A stretch of DNA of 9,042 nucleotides. Source: Bacteroidaceae bacterium. Lineage in GTDB: Bacteria; Bacteroidota; Bacteroidia; Bacteroidales; Bacteroidaceae. Shown piece by piece: positions 1-5,647 of the stretch. The notes beneath the pieces were generated by a model that ran no database searches, had not been told where the DNA came from, and saw only the letters and a program-made list of their open reading frames with translations. Numbering within the stretch: the first letter of the stretch is position 1; each line of letters begins with the position of its first letter. The stretch lies in assembly GCA_900765575.1 (NCBI GenBank), contig CAAFRW010000259.1, positions 1 to 9,042 on the forward strand, read 5' to 3'. A program made the translations under genes and the position numbers.

Positions 1-79
1 CCGTGTTCCGGTTGAATAATACTTGGAAAGTGGAATAAGATAGAATCTATAAACTCTTCGAATGGAAGAGTGAGGAAAG

Positions 80-123
80 AAAATAGGATGCTTCCACAAA
101 GCACTTTGGAAGCATCCTATTTT
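80..123. terminator. Perfect 17-bp hairpin, probable (bidirectional) terminator
   Basis: Positions 80-96 and 107-123 are perfect reverse complements (core AGGATGCTTCCA / TGGAAGCATCCT) around a 10-nt loop. The stem has an A-run on its left edge and TTTT on its right edge, so it could terminate transcription in either direction. It probably closes a gene lying left of the window. All three plus-strand frames meet a stop within the first 38 bases, so which frame carried that gene cannot be decided here. A smaller hairpin (53-59 with 65-71) precedes it. Confidence 0.7.
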
Positions 124-325
124 CATATCACACAGTCCGATTTAAACGGAATGCTGCTTTTTAATAGAGCCTGGCATTAGAAAACATAAAACCGGTTTCT
201 TGTGAAATCATCTCCTTTTTTTCTTCCTTACTCTTTTCTTTAGCCTGTTCTTGTGGGGCGAATTCAGTACCTAAGCGCCCTTGTCTGTTCAGAGGAAAAT
301 GATGCGATGAAATGATTCCCTGTCG

Positions 326-421
326 TCAACGTTATGAGGTTGCTCTATCAACGTTACGACGTGCAACTATCAACGTTGTGAGGTTGCGCTATCAACGTCA
401 CGACATGTAACTATCAACGTT
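326..421. repeat. Tandem 22-bp repeat array (4 units plus partial) with 44-bp higher-order period
   Basis: Four consecutive 22-bp units start at 326, 348, 370 and 392, and a partial fifth (TCAACGTT) starts at 414. All begin with TCAACGTT or TCAACGTC, which contains the palindrome AACGTT. Units 1 and 3 match at 20 of 22 positions and carry GAGGTTGC. Units 2 and 4 match at 19 of 22 and carry a GTGCAACTA-like end. The array therefore alternates A-B-A-B, as if a 44-bp block had been duplicated. GCAAC in the B units can pair with GTTGC in the A units. No promoter or gene is evident inside it. Function unknown. Confidence 0.85.
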
Positions 422-496
422 AGCACTCTGTTTTAGCATTGATTATTGCTGATGTTTTAATATCTTAGTTATCATTACTTCCAAATCCCGATTCCG

Positions 497-581
497 TAAC
501 TCTTAGAGTTAATCAAATAACTAACTATGTGACGCTGCATAACTAACGTAGTTATTCGAATAACTCTTAATGTGAATGAAA
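497..581. repeat. Four-unit 21-22-bp repeat array
   Basis: TAACT recurs at 497, 518, 540 and 561, a spacing of 21, 22 and 21 bp. Units 1 and 4 match at 17 of 21 positions (both begin TAACTCTTA). Units 2 and 3 share TAACTAAC. Two internal dyads lie on the array: TAACTCTTAGAGTTA at 497-511 and GTTATTCGAATAAC at 551-564. The units are unrelated in sequence to the 326-421 array but have nearly the same period. The spacing is close to two helical turns, which would place each unit on the same DNA face. No gene is evident here. Confidence 0.6.
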
Positions 582-664
582 CAGGCTTTTTTAGTAATAA
601 AATAAGGAGTATGAGAATAGCATGGATTGAGTACTTACACCAACTAAACGAAAAAAAGAAAAAA

Positions 665-802
665 AAGGTGCATGACATCTGTCACACTATCACATTCTTC
701 TTTCAAATAATTGAAAATCAAAGGATATCAGGAGGGAGGAGACGGTGACAGATGTGTGATAGATGAATTCATCTGTCACCAAACCTGTCAGAATGACACC
801 TT
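665..802. repeat. Cluster of inverted GTGACAGATG motifs enclosed by imperfect terminal inverted repeats
   Basis: GTGACAGATG occurs on the plus strand at 745-754 and inverted at 676-685 and 770-779. The central copy forms an 11-bp perfect stem with 770-780 and could instead pair with 676-685, so the two pairings exclude each other. CTATCACA (687-694) and TGTGATAG (755-762) form another inverted pair. The outer ends AAGGTG-CAT (665-673) and ATGACACCTT (793-802) are inverted with one bulge and are flanked by A-rich and T-rich runs, giving a compact ~140-bp unit. It resembles an intergenic palindromic element. Promoter-proximal structure or protein-binding sites upstream of groES are alternatives. 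Confidence 0.5.
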
Positions 803-877
803 CTTTTTCCCTCTGTAAATGCCTGAAACAAGGCTAATTCCGTAATTAATGAATTTTTTAGAGAATAATGAACCTCT

Positions 878-894
878 TTGGCATAGTTTCTGTT
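878..894 (+). promoter_or_regulatory. Sigma-54-like (-24/-12) promoter candidate for groESL
   Basis: TTGGCATAGTTTCTGTT matches the sigma-54 pattern YTGGCACG-N4-TTGCW at the -24 GG (880-881) and its flanks. The -12 element is GT (892-893) instead of GC, and exactly 10 bases separate GG from it, the canonical spacing. Transcription would start near 904, at a small hairpin (TTGCC-TACG-GGCAA, 904-917), leaving a leader of about 55 nt before groES. I found no good Bacteroides TAnnTTTG box between 800 and 960, which favours an alternative sigma factor or a weak primary promoter. The -12 mismatch keeps this tentative. Confidence 0.35.
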
Positions 895-959
895 CTGTTG
901 AAGTTGCCTACGGGCAAATGAATAGATTTAATAACAAATAATAATAAAAAAATTGCATT

Positions 960-1232
960 ATGAACATTAAACCATTAGCAGACAGAGTACTTATTCTTCC
1001 TGCTCCGGCAGAAGAAAAGACAATCGGTGGAATTATTATTCCCGACACAGCAAAAGAAAAACCATTGCAAGGTAAAGTGGTAGCAGTAGGCCATGGAACA
1101 AAAGACGAAGAAATGGTGTTGAAGGTAAACGATGAGGTGTTATATGGTAAATACTCCGGTACGGAGATTGAGTTCGAAGGAACCAAGTATTTAATGATGC
1201 GTCAGAGTGATGTATTAGCAGTATTGGGATAA
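960..1232 (+). CDS. groES: GroES co-chaperonin (Hsp10)
   Basis: Encodes a 90-residue co-chaperonin, the usual family length. GroES forms a heptameric lid on GroEL and closes the cytosolic folding chamber in an ATP-dependent cycle. The start MNIKPLADRV is the standard GroES N-terminus, followed by the mobile loop at about residues 17-33. Within it, GGIIIPDTAKEKP holds the hydrophobic triplet III (25-27) that docks on GroEL apical domains. VVAVGHG (40-46) and NDEVLYGKY (57-65) are typical core beta-strand segments. The ATG follows an A/T-rich leader without a clear Shine-Dalgarno site, as is common in Bacteroides. groEL follows after 42 bp with no terminator, so the two are almost certainly co-transcribed. 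Confidence 0.98.
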   Translation: MNIKPLADRVLILPAPAEEKTIGGIIIPDTAKEKPLQGKVVAVGHGTKDEEMVLKVNDEVLYGKYSGTEIEFEGTKYLMMRQSDVLAVLG

Positions 1233-1274
1233 TAAATAAACGATAAATAACAGAATTATAAAGATTTAGTAATT

Positions 1275-2915
1275 ATGGCAAAAGATATTTTATTTAATAT
1301 AGATGCCCGTGAACAACTGAAAAAAGGAGTTGACGAGTTGGCTAATGCAGTAAAAGTAACACTTGGCCCGAAAGGTCGTAATGTAATTATTGAGAAGAAA
1401 TTTGGTGCTCCTCATATTACAAAAGATGGTGTAACGGTAGCTAAAGAGGTCGAATTGAGCGACCCGTTCCAGAATACAGGTGCGCAATTGGTTAAATCTG
1501 TTGCTTCAAAAACAGGTGATGATGCCGGTGATGGTACTACTACTGCTACAGTGCTGGCACAATCTATCGTTGGCGTAGGTTTGAAAAACGTGACTGCCGG
1601 AGCAAATCCGATGGATTTGAAACGGGGTATTGACAAAGCGGTTGTGAAAGTGGTTGAGTCAATCAAGAGTCAATCGGAAAAAGTGGGCGATAACTATGAC
1701 AAGATAGAGCAAGTAGCTGCTATTTCTGCTAACAACGACCCTGTTATTGGTAAGCTGATTGCCGATGCTATGCGTAAAGTATCTAAAGATGGTGTTATCA
1801 CTATCGAAGAAGCGAAAGGTACTGAAACAACTATCGGTGTGGTAGAAGGTATGCAATTCGACAGAGGTTATCTATCGGCTTATTTCGTTACAGATACCGA
1901 AAAGATGGAGTGTGTAATGGAACATCCTTACATCCTTATCTACGACAAGAAAATCTCTAACTTAAAAGATATGTTGCCTATCCTCGAACCGGCAGTACAA
2001 AGCGGACGCCCGTTGTTGATTATTGCTGAAGATGTGGATAGCGAAGCGTTAACTACATTGGTAGTAAACCGTTTACGTTCTCAACTGAAAATCTGTGCCG
2101 TAAAAGCTCCGGGCTTCGGCGACCGCAGAAAAGAGATGCTGGAAGATATTGCCATCCTGACAGGCGGTTTGGTTATCAGCGAAGAGAAAGGTTTGAAACT
2201 GGAACAAGCTACGCTTGAAATGTTAGGTTCTTGCGATAAAGTAGTGATTACAAAAGAGAACACTACGATTGTGAACGGTGCAGGTTCAAAAGAAAACATT
2301 GCTACTCGCGTAAATCAGATTAAGGCTCAAATCAAGACCACTACTACTTCTGACTACGACAAAGAAAAATTGCAGGAACGTTTGGCTAAACTTTCCGGTG
2401 GTGTAGCCGTACTTTACGTAGGTGCAGCTTCGGAAGTAGAAATGAAAGAAAAGAAAGACCGTGTGGACGACGCATTGTGTGCCACTCGTGCAGCGATTGA
2501 AGAAGGTATCGTAGCCGGTGGAGGTGTTGCTTACATCCGTGCTATCGAATCTTTGGAAGGCTTGAAGGGTGACAATGCCGATGAAACAACCGGTATCGAA
2601 ATCATCAAACGCGCTATTGAAGAGCCGTTGCGCCAGATTGTAGAGAATGCAGGAAAAGAAGGCGCTGTAGTGGTTCAGAAAGTACGCGAAGGCAAAGGCG
2701 ATTTCGGTTACAATGCCCGTACGGATGTGTATGAAAATATGCATGCTGCCGGTGTGGTAGACCCCGCTAAGGTGGCCCGTGTAGCTTTGGAAAACGCTGC
2801 ATCCATTGCCGGAATGTTCCTCACTACAGAGTGTGTGATTGTAGAAAAGAAGGAAGATAAACCTGAAATGCCGATGGGCGCTCCCGGAATGGGAGGCATG
2901 GGTGGAATGATGTAA
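1275..2915 (+). CDS. groEL: GroEL chaperonin (Hsp60)
   Basis: Encodes a full-length 546-residue group I chaperonin that forms the cytosolic double-ring folding chamber and works with GroES. Nucleotide-binding motifs are intact: TLGPKGRN (29-36), KDG at about 50-52 and GDGTTTATVLAQ (85-96). The ATP-hydrolysis aspartate sits in VDDALCATRAA (about residue 399). The cpn60 signature AAIEEGIVAGGG spans 406-417. The tail ends in MGAPGMGGMGGMM, a short version of the GGM repeat that lines the cavity floor. The ATG follows an A/T-rich spacer after groES with no strong ribosome site. A good intrinsic terminator lies about 50 bp downstream, closing a two-gene operon. Nothing appears broken or fused. Confidence 0.99.
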   Translation: MAKDILFNIDAREQLKKGVDELANAVKVTLGPKGRNVIIEKKFGAPHITKDGVTVAKEVELSDPFQNTGAQLVKSVASKTGDDAGDGTTTATVLAQSIVGVGLKNVTAGANPMDLKRGIDKAVVKVVESIKSQSEKVGDNYDKIEQVAAISANNDPVIGKLIADAMRKVSKDGVITIEEAKGTETTIGVVEGMQFDRGYLSAYFVTDTEKMECVMEHPYILIYDKKISNLKDMLPILEPAVQSGRPLLIIAEDVDSEALTTLVVNRLRSQLKICAVKAPGFGDRRKEMLEDIAILTGGLVISEEKGLKLEQATLEMLGSCDKVVITKENTTIVNGAGSKENIATRVNQIKAQIKTTTTSDYDKEKLQERLAKLSGGVAVLYVGAASEVEMKEKKDRVDDALCATRAAIEEGIVAGGGVAYIRAIESLEGLKGDNADETTGIEIIKRAIEEPLRQIVENAGKEGAVVVQKVREGKGDFGYNARTDVYENMHAAGVVDPAKVARVALENAASIAGMFLTTECVIVEKKEDKPEMPMGAPGMGGMGGMM

Positions 2916-2965
2916 TCTTTCCCTTAAGATAAATAAAAGATTGAGAGGAGCTGAATCCTCATTGA

Positions 2966-3006
2966 GAAGCCGTCCGAAATGAAACTTTTGGGCGGCTTTC
3001 TTTTTT
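2966..3006 (+). terminator. Rho-independent terminator of groESL
   Basis: A hairpin pairs roughly 2966-2979 (AGCCGTCCGAAA) with 2986-2999 (TTTTGGGCGGCT) around a 6-nt loop (TGAAAC). It includes a few G-T pairs and is followed directly by CTTTTTT. It lies about 50 bp after the groEL stop. Confidence 0.9.
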
Positions 3007-3027
3007 AGGACTAGACATAACTAAAAC

Positions 3028-3072
3028 AAATAAAGGCTGATGGAACTTTACCGTTCCGTCAGCCTTTTATTT
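3028..3072. terminator. Bidirectional terminator between groEL and the minus-strand genes
   Basis: AAAGGCTGATGGAAC (3032-3046) pairs with GTTCCGTCAGCCTTT (3053-3067) through 15 base pairs, one of them G-T, around loop TTTACC. An A-rich left edge and T-rich right edge mean it reads as a terminator on both strands. On the minus strand it would end the small-ORF transcript coming from about 3301. On the plus strand it backs up the groEL terminator. Confidence 0.8.
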
Positions 3073-3130
3073 GAGTAAGTGCTTATTTAAATTGCTATGT
3101 TATTCCTGAAAACGAAGAAAGCACCTTTTT

Positions 3131-3182
3131 ACCTTACCTAACCTACAATCTTTTTTACTTAACCTAATCTACAATCTTCTTA
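3131..3182. repeat. 26-bp tandem duplication in the 3' region of the small ORF
   Basis: Positions 3131-3156 and 3157-3182 are adjacent 26-bp copies matching at 21 of 26 positions. Both contain CCTAAYCTACAATCTT (plus strand). They lie between the small-ORF stop (3192) and the shared terminator, so they would be in that transcript's 3' untranslated region. Function unknown. Confidence 0.7.
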
Positions 3183-3191
3183 CCTTTTATA

Positions 3192-3275
3192 CTAAGCTAC
3201 TTCGTAGCCGCCTCTCATCAGATTCTTTCCAACTTCTTCGAGGCATTTAACTAGTAAATCTAATACCTTTTTCAT
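3192..3275 (-). CDS. 27-residue small ORF, hypothetical peptide
   Basis: A minus-strand ATG at 3275 opens 27 codons ending in TAG. The peptide begins MKKVLDLLVKCLEEVGKN and ends in LMRGGYEVA. The first ~20 residues alternate hydrophobic (V, L, L, V, L, V, L) and charged residues and would form an amphipathic helix. The single Cys is residue 11, and a short GGY-containing tail follows. Support for real expression comes from three sequence signals: an AAGGA Shine-Dalgarno sequence ending 7 nt before the ATG, a perfect TACTTTTG -7 box about 33 nt upstream, and a hairpin terminator downstream at 3028-3072. I do not recognise the family. It could be a membrane-associated or regulatory micropeptide, or a leader ORF within a small regulatory RNA. 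It lies downstream of the Nudix gene on the same strand, but the local promoter suggests independent transcription. Confidence 0.55.
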   Translation of the reverse strand: MKKVLDLLVKCLEEVGKNLMRGGYEVA

Positions 3276-3307
3276 CTTGTTATCCTTTCTTTTTATGTTT
3301 TACGACA

Positions 3308-3315
3308 CAAAAGTA
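3308..3315 (-). promoter_or_regulatory. Bacteroides -7 promoter box for the small ORF
   Basis: On the minus strand the sequence is TACTTTTG, a perfect match to TAnnTTTG. Transcription would start near 3301, giving a leader of about 25 nt. A -33 TTTG is not clear; the nearest candidate is a TTTTC run about 24 bp upstream, slightly beyond the usual spacing. Confidence 0.5.
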
Positions 3316-3422
3316 AGGCCTTTTAGTATACTGACATGAGAAAAAGAAAGAAAAATGAAAGAATAAGCTGATTTCTTGATGCAGGTCAATAAATAGACCG
3401 TTATCGAGCACGGAAATACGGT

Positions 3423-3923
3423 TTAGAACCCTAAAAGAGTGAATTCGTTCTCAAAGTTAGGGGTAAAAACTCCCTTTCCCATGTTATTTTTAATCTCTTC
3501 AATACTCCAGAAACGTCCGTCCGCCAGTTCCTCGCTGGGAGTAATAGAGCCCTCGTAGACTGTTTTGTATGAGTAAACCAGTTCTTTTTCCCGTGCCGAT
3601 TCGAATACATACGACCGGATAGCCTCCGGCTGGAAATCCGTTATGCCCAGTTCTTCGCGTACTTCCCGTTTCAGTGCCATTTCCACATTCTCTCCCAAGT
3701 CGATATGTCCTCCTACAGCCGTGTCCCACTTGCCGGGTTGGATATCTTTCCATTCCGGCCGCTTTTGCAGGTAAAGTTCTCCTTTGCTGTTGAATACGTG
3801 CAAGTGTACTACCGGGTGTAATAATTTGCTGCCATTATGACATTCTCCGCGTTTGGCTGCGCCAATAATGTTTCCCTGTTCGTCTACAAGAGGAAACATT
3901 TCTTCATTGTTATCACTATTCAT
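3423..3923 (-). CDS. Nudix hydrolase (IDI-like / YfcD-type)
   Basis: Encodes a 166-residue cytosolic Nudix protein. The complete Nudix box GX5EX7REUXEEXGU is visible: G72-HIDLG-E78, seven residues, then REVREELGI (86-94). It provides the acidic residues that bind Mg2+ for hydrolysis of a nucleoside- or prenyl-diphosphate-type bond. The N-terminal part (FPLVDEQGNIIG, then HPVVHLHVFNSKGELYLQKR) resembles the isopentenyl-diphosphate-isomerase-like Nudix group. The substrate cannot be told from sequence. The start at 3923 is preferred; Met9 (MFPLVDE) is an alternative. The gene is divergent from the AICAR formyltransferase across a 119-bp gap with a -7 box facing each way. Only weak inverted repeats follow the stop, so read-through toward the small ORF is possible. 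Confidence 0.93.
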   Translation of the reverse strand: MNSDNNEEMFPLVDEQGNIIGAAKRGECHNGSKLLHPVVHLHVFNSKGELYLQKRPEWKDIQPGKWDTAVGGHIDLGENVEMALKREVREELGITDFQPEAIRSYVFESAREKELVYSYKTVYEGSITPSEELADGRFWSIEEIKNNMGKGVFTPNFENEFTLLGF

Positions 3924-3982
3924 CTTATTTTATTTTTCCTTTTTCCTATATCACTCTTTCATCCGATTTCAATTGTTGGGGA

Positions 3983-3990
3983 CAAATATA
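3983..3990 (-). promoter_or_regulatory. -7 promoter box for the Nudix gene
   Basis: The minus-strand sequence TATATTTG matches TAnnTTTG perfectly. Transcription would begin near 3976, about 50 nt before the Nudix ATG. No clear -33 TTTG is present at the expected distance. Confidence 0.45.
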
Positions 3991-4012
3991 CTGCATTCAC
4001 CGAAATATTCTG

Positions 4013-4020
4013 TATTTTTG
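4013..4020 (+). promoter_or_regulatory. -7 promoter box for the AICAR formyltransferase gene
   Basis: TATTTTTG matches TAnnTTTG perfectly and would start transcription near 4027, leaving a leader of only about 16 nt before the ATG at 4043. It faces the Nudix promoter on the opposite strand 22 bp away, so the two upstream promoter regions must overlap. No clear -33 element is seen. Confidence 0.45.
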
Positions 4021-4042
4021 CATCTCTCAACTTCAATAAAAG

Positions 4043-5224
4043 ATGATTATGAAAGAATTAGAATTAAAGTATGGTTGTAATCCCAATCAGAAACCGGCAC
4101 GTATTTTCATGCAAGAGGGCGAGTTGCCTATCGAGGTGTTGAACGGACGTCCGGGCTATATTAATTTTTTGGATGCGTTGAATGGATGGCAGTTAGTGAA
4201 AGAATTGAAAGAAGCCACCGGTCTGCCGGCAGCAACCTCCTTTAAACATGTAAGTCCTGCGGGAGCGGCTATCGGTTTGGAATTGGACGAAACGATGAAA
4301 CGCATTTACTTTGTAGACAATTTACCGTTGAGCCCGTTGGCGAATGCTTATGTGCGCGCCCGGGGAGCCGACCGGATGTCTTCTTACGGCGATTTTATTG
4401 CGTTGAGTGATGTTTGCGATGAAGAAACGGCTCGTTTTATCAACCGTGAAGTGTCTGACGGAGTGATTGCTCCGGGCTATACGGAACAAGCCTTGGCTAT
4501 TTTGAAAGCGAAACGGAAAGGAACGTATAATGTGATAAAGATAAATCCGGACTATAAACCTGCTCCGATAGAGCGGAAAGAGGTGTTCGGCATTACTTTC
4601 GAGCAGGGCCGGAACGAAATCCGCCTGAATGGGGATGATTTGTTTGCCAACATTCCTACCGTAAATAAATGTTTCCCCGAAGCGGCAAAACGGGACTTGA
4701 TGATTGCATTGATTACTTTGAAATATACACAGTCCAACTCGGTTTGCTATGTAAAAGACGGCCAAGCCATAGGCATCGGTGCCGGTCAGCAGAGTCGTAT
4801 ACACTGTACCCGTCTGGCAGGAAACAAAGCCGATATCTGGTATTTGCGCCAGCACCCGAAAGTGTTGAATCTGCCTTGGGTAGAGAAGATTCGCCGTGCC
4901 GACCGTGACAATACGATTGATATCTATATCAGCGACGACCACGAAGATGTATTGGCCGATGGAGTATGGCAGCAGTTCTTCACTCAGAAACCGGAAGTGC
5001 TTACCCGCGAGGAGAAACGTGCCTGGCTTGACACCCTGAAAGGCGTATCGTTGGGTTCGGATGCTTTCTTTCCTTTTGGCGATAACATTGAGCGTGCTCA
5101 TAAAAGCGGAGTGGACTATATTGCTCAGGCAGGCGGTTCTGTCCGCGACGACCATGTTATTGAAACCTGCGATAAATATGGAATCGCAATGACCTTTACC
5201 GGCATTCGGTTATTCCATCATTAA
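4043..5224 (+). CDS. AICAR formyltransferase without IMP cyclohydrolase domain (PurH C-terminal-domain type)
   Basis: Encodes a 393-residue protein matching the AICAR transformylase part of PurH/ATIC. That enzyme transfers a formyl group from 10-formyl-tetrahydrofolate to AICAR to give FAICAR, the penultimate step of IMP synthesis. The catalytic Lys-His pair is intact in TSFKHVSPAGAA (K68, H69). Other conserved stretches are YGDFIALSD (115-123), NSVCYVKDGQAIGIGAGQQ (232-250), GSDAFFPFGDN and an AGGSVRDD segment near the C-terminus. The N-terminal MGS-like cyclohydrolase domain of the ~510-residue bifunctional PurH is absent. The protein begins directly with KELELKYGCNPNQKPARIF, so this is a natural short form rather than a truncation. 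The start may be 4043 or the in-frame ATG at 4049 (MKELELKYG); neither has a strong ribosome site. A strong terminator follows. Confidence 0.93.
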   Translation: MIMKELELKYGCNPNQKPARIFMQEGELPIEVLNGRPGYINFLDALNGWQLVKELKEATGLPAATSFKHVSPAGAAIGLELDETMKRIYFVDNLPLSPLANAYVRARGADRMSSYGDFIALSDVCDEETARFINREVSDGVIAPGYTEQALAILKAKRKGTYNVIKINPDYKPAPIERKEVFGITFEQGRNEIRLNGDDLFANIPTVNKCFPEAAKRDLMIALITLKYTQSNSVCYVKDGQAIGIGAGQQSRIHCTRLAGNKADIWYLRQHPKVLNLPWVEKIRRADRDNTIDIYISDDHEDVLADGVWQQFFTQKPEVLTREEKRAWLDTLKGVSLGSDAFFPFGDNIERAHKSGVDYIAQAGGSVRDDHVIETCDKYGIAMTFTGIRLFHH

Positions 5225-5315
5225 TCCGACTGTTTTTAACCTGTACGATTTTATAGTATAGGAGTAATCACTTTCGTCGGGAGTGAAGTAGTCCGTTATT
5301 TCTCTCCCAAGCTAT

Positions 5316-5376
5316 AAAGCTCCTTTGCATGGGATGACCGCTAAAGTCGGCCTCCCATACAAAGGAGCTTTTTTTG
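5316..5376 (+). terminator. Strong rho-independent terminator after the AICAR formyltransferase
   Basis: AAAGCTCCTTTG (5316-5327) pairs perfectly with CAAAGGAGCTTT (5360-5371). The stem continues inward after one mismatch with ATGGGA (5329-5334) / TCCCAT (5353-5358) and a short GAC/GTC stem. A T-tract (5369-5375) follows. It starts about 90 bp after the stop codon. The intervening 5225-5315 region has weaker dyads (TCACT 5268-5272 with AGTGA 5282-5286; GGGAG 5279-5283 with CTCCC 5304-5308), so a short structured RNA ending here cannot be excluded. Confidence 0.9.
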
Positions 5377-5516
5377 TTTGTAATGCGGAACAATAAACAG
5401 GCATCTTCACTTTTTCACTTTTAGCATAACTTGTTTATAGTGAAGGACTAAAAGTGCCGATGTTCCTTTGAGCACCTTCACTGGCTATAAAATTTATACC
5501 GTTCTGGTTTTAGTGC

Positions 5517-5647
5517 TTCTTCTTCCATTTAGTTGAAAAGCTCCTTATCACCATTAGTAAAAACTCTCTTTTGCATCCGTGTAGCAAAAGAATGCCATCA
5601 AGATGAATAGAGGGCTTCAATTTATTTTCAACTAAATTAAAGAAGAA
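5517..5647. repeat. 131-bp inverted-repeat element with internal hairpin (MITE-like)
   Basis: The left arm 5517-5539 and right arm 5625-5647 are imperfect inverted repeats. Their inner 12 bp are perfect: TTTAGTTGAAAA (5528-5539) against TTTTCAACTAAA (5625-5636). The outer parts (TTCTTCTT-rich versus AAGAAGAA-rich) also pair. Between the arms, CTTTTGC (5568-5574) and GCAAAAG (5584-5590) form a second perfect hairpin. There is no ORF inside and no clear target-site duplication. It could be a small non-autonomous mobile element or a structured RNA. Confidence 0.45.

Noticed and set aside
3..38. Possible C-terminal tail of a plus-strand gene (VFRLNNTWKVE then stop)
   Set aside because: Only 11 codons are visible, and the other two frames also stop within the first 20 bases, so the frame cannot be chosen. 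The terminator at 80-123 does suggest some gene ends just upstream.
326..421. Possible CRISPR array
   Set aside because: Units abut without unique spacers, the period is only 22 bp, and no cas genes are present.
420..428. TTAGCACTC, identical to the left half of the CIRCE (HrcA) operator upstream of groES
   Set aside because: The right half GAGTGCTAA is absent at the required 9-bp spacing, and the site is over 500 bp from groES. It overlaps the end of the 22-bp array. Treated as chance.
475..678. 67-codon minus-strand ORF beginning MSCTFFFFFSFSW
   Set aside because: Composition reflects the A-rich run at 649-667 and the TAACT array. It has no promoter or ribosome site and no protein-like pattern.
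2286..2744. 152-codon minus-strand ORF antisense to groEL
   Set aside because: Shadow of the groEL coding sequence, with a Phe-rich translation lacking any domain pattern.
3837..4080. Two overlapping plus-strand ORFs (69 and 75 codons) across the Nudix start and the divergent promoter region
   Set aside because: They overlap the Nudix N-terminus antisense and the promoter boxes, and their translations look non-coding.
4322..5155. 277-codon minus-strand ORF antisense to the AICAR formyltransferase
   Set aside because: A long shadow frame opposite a clearly conserved enzyme; its translation shows no recognisable domain and no initiation signals.
5405..5489. CTTCAC/GTGAAG motifs at about 35-bp intervals (5405, 5440, 5476)
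   Set aside because: Only a 6-bp motif is shared, and the spacing could be chance in this composition. Mentioned only as part of the interrupted stem in the intergenic entry.
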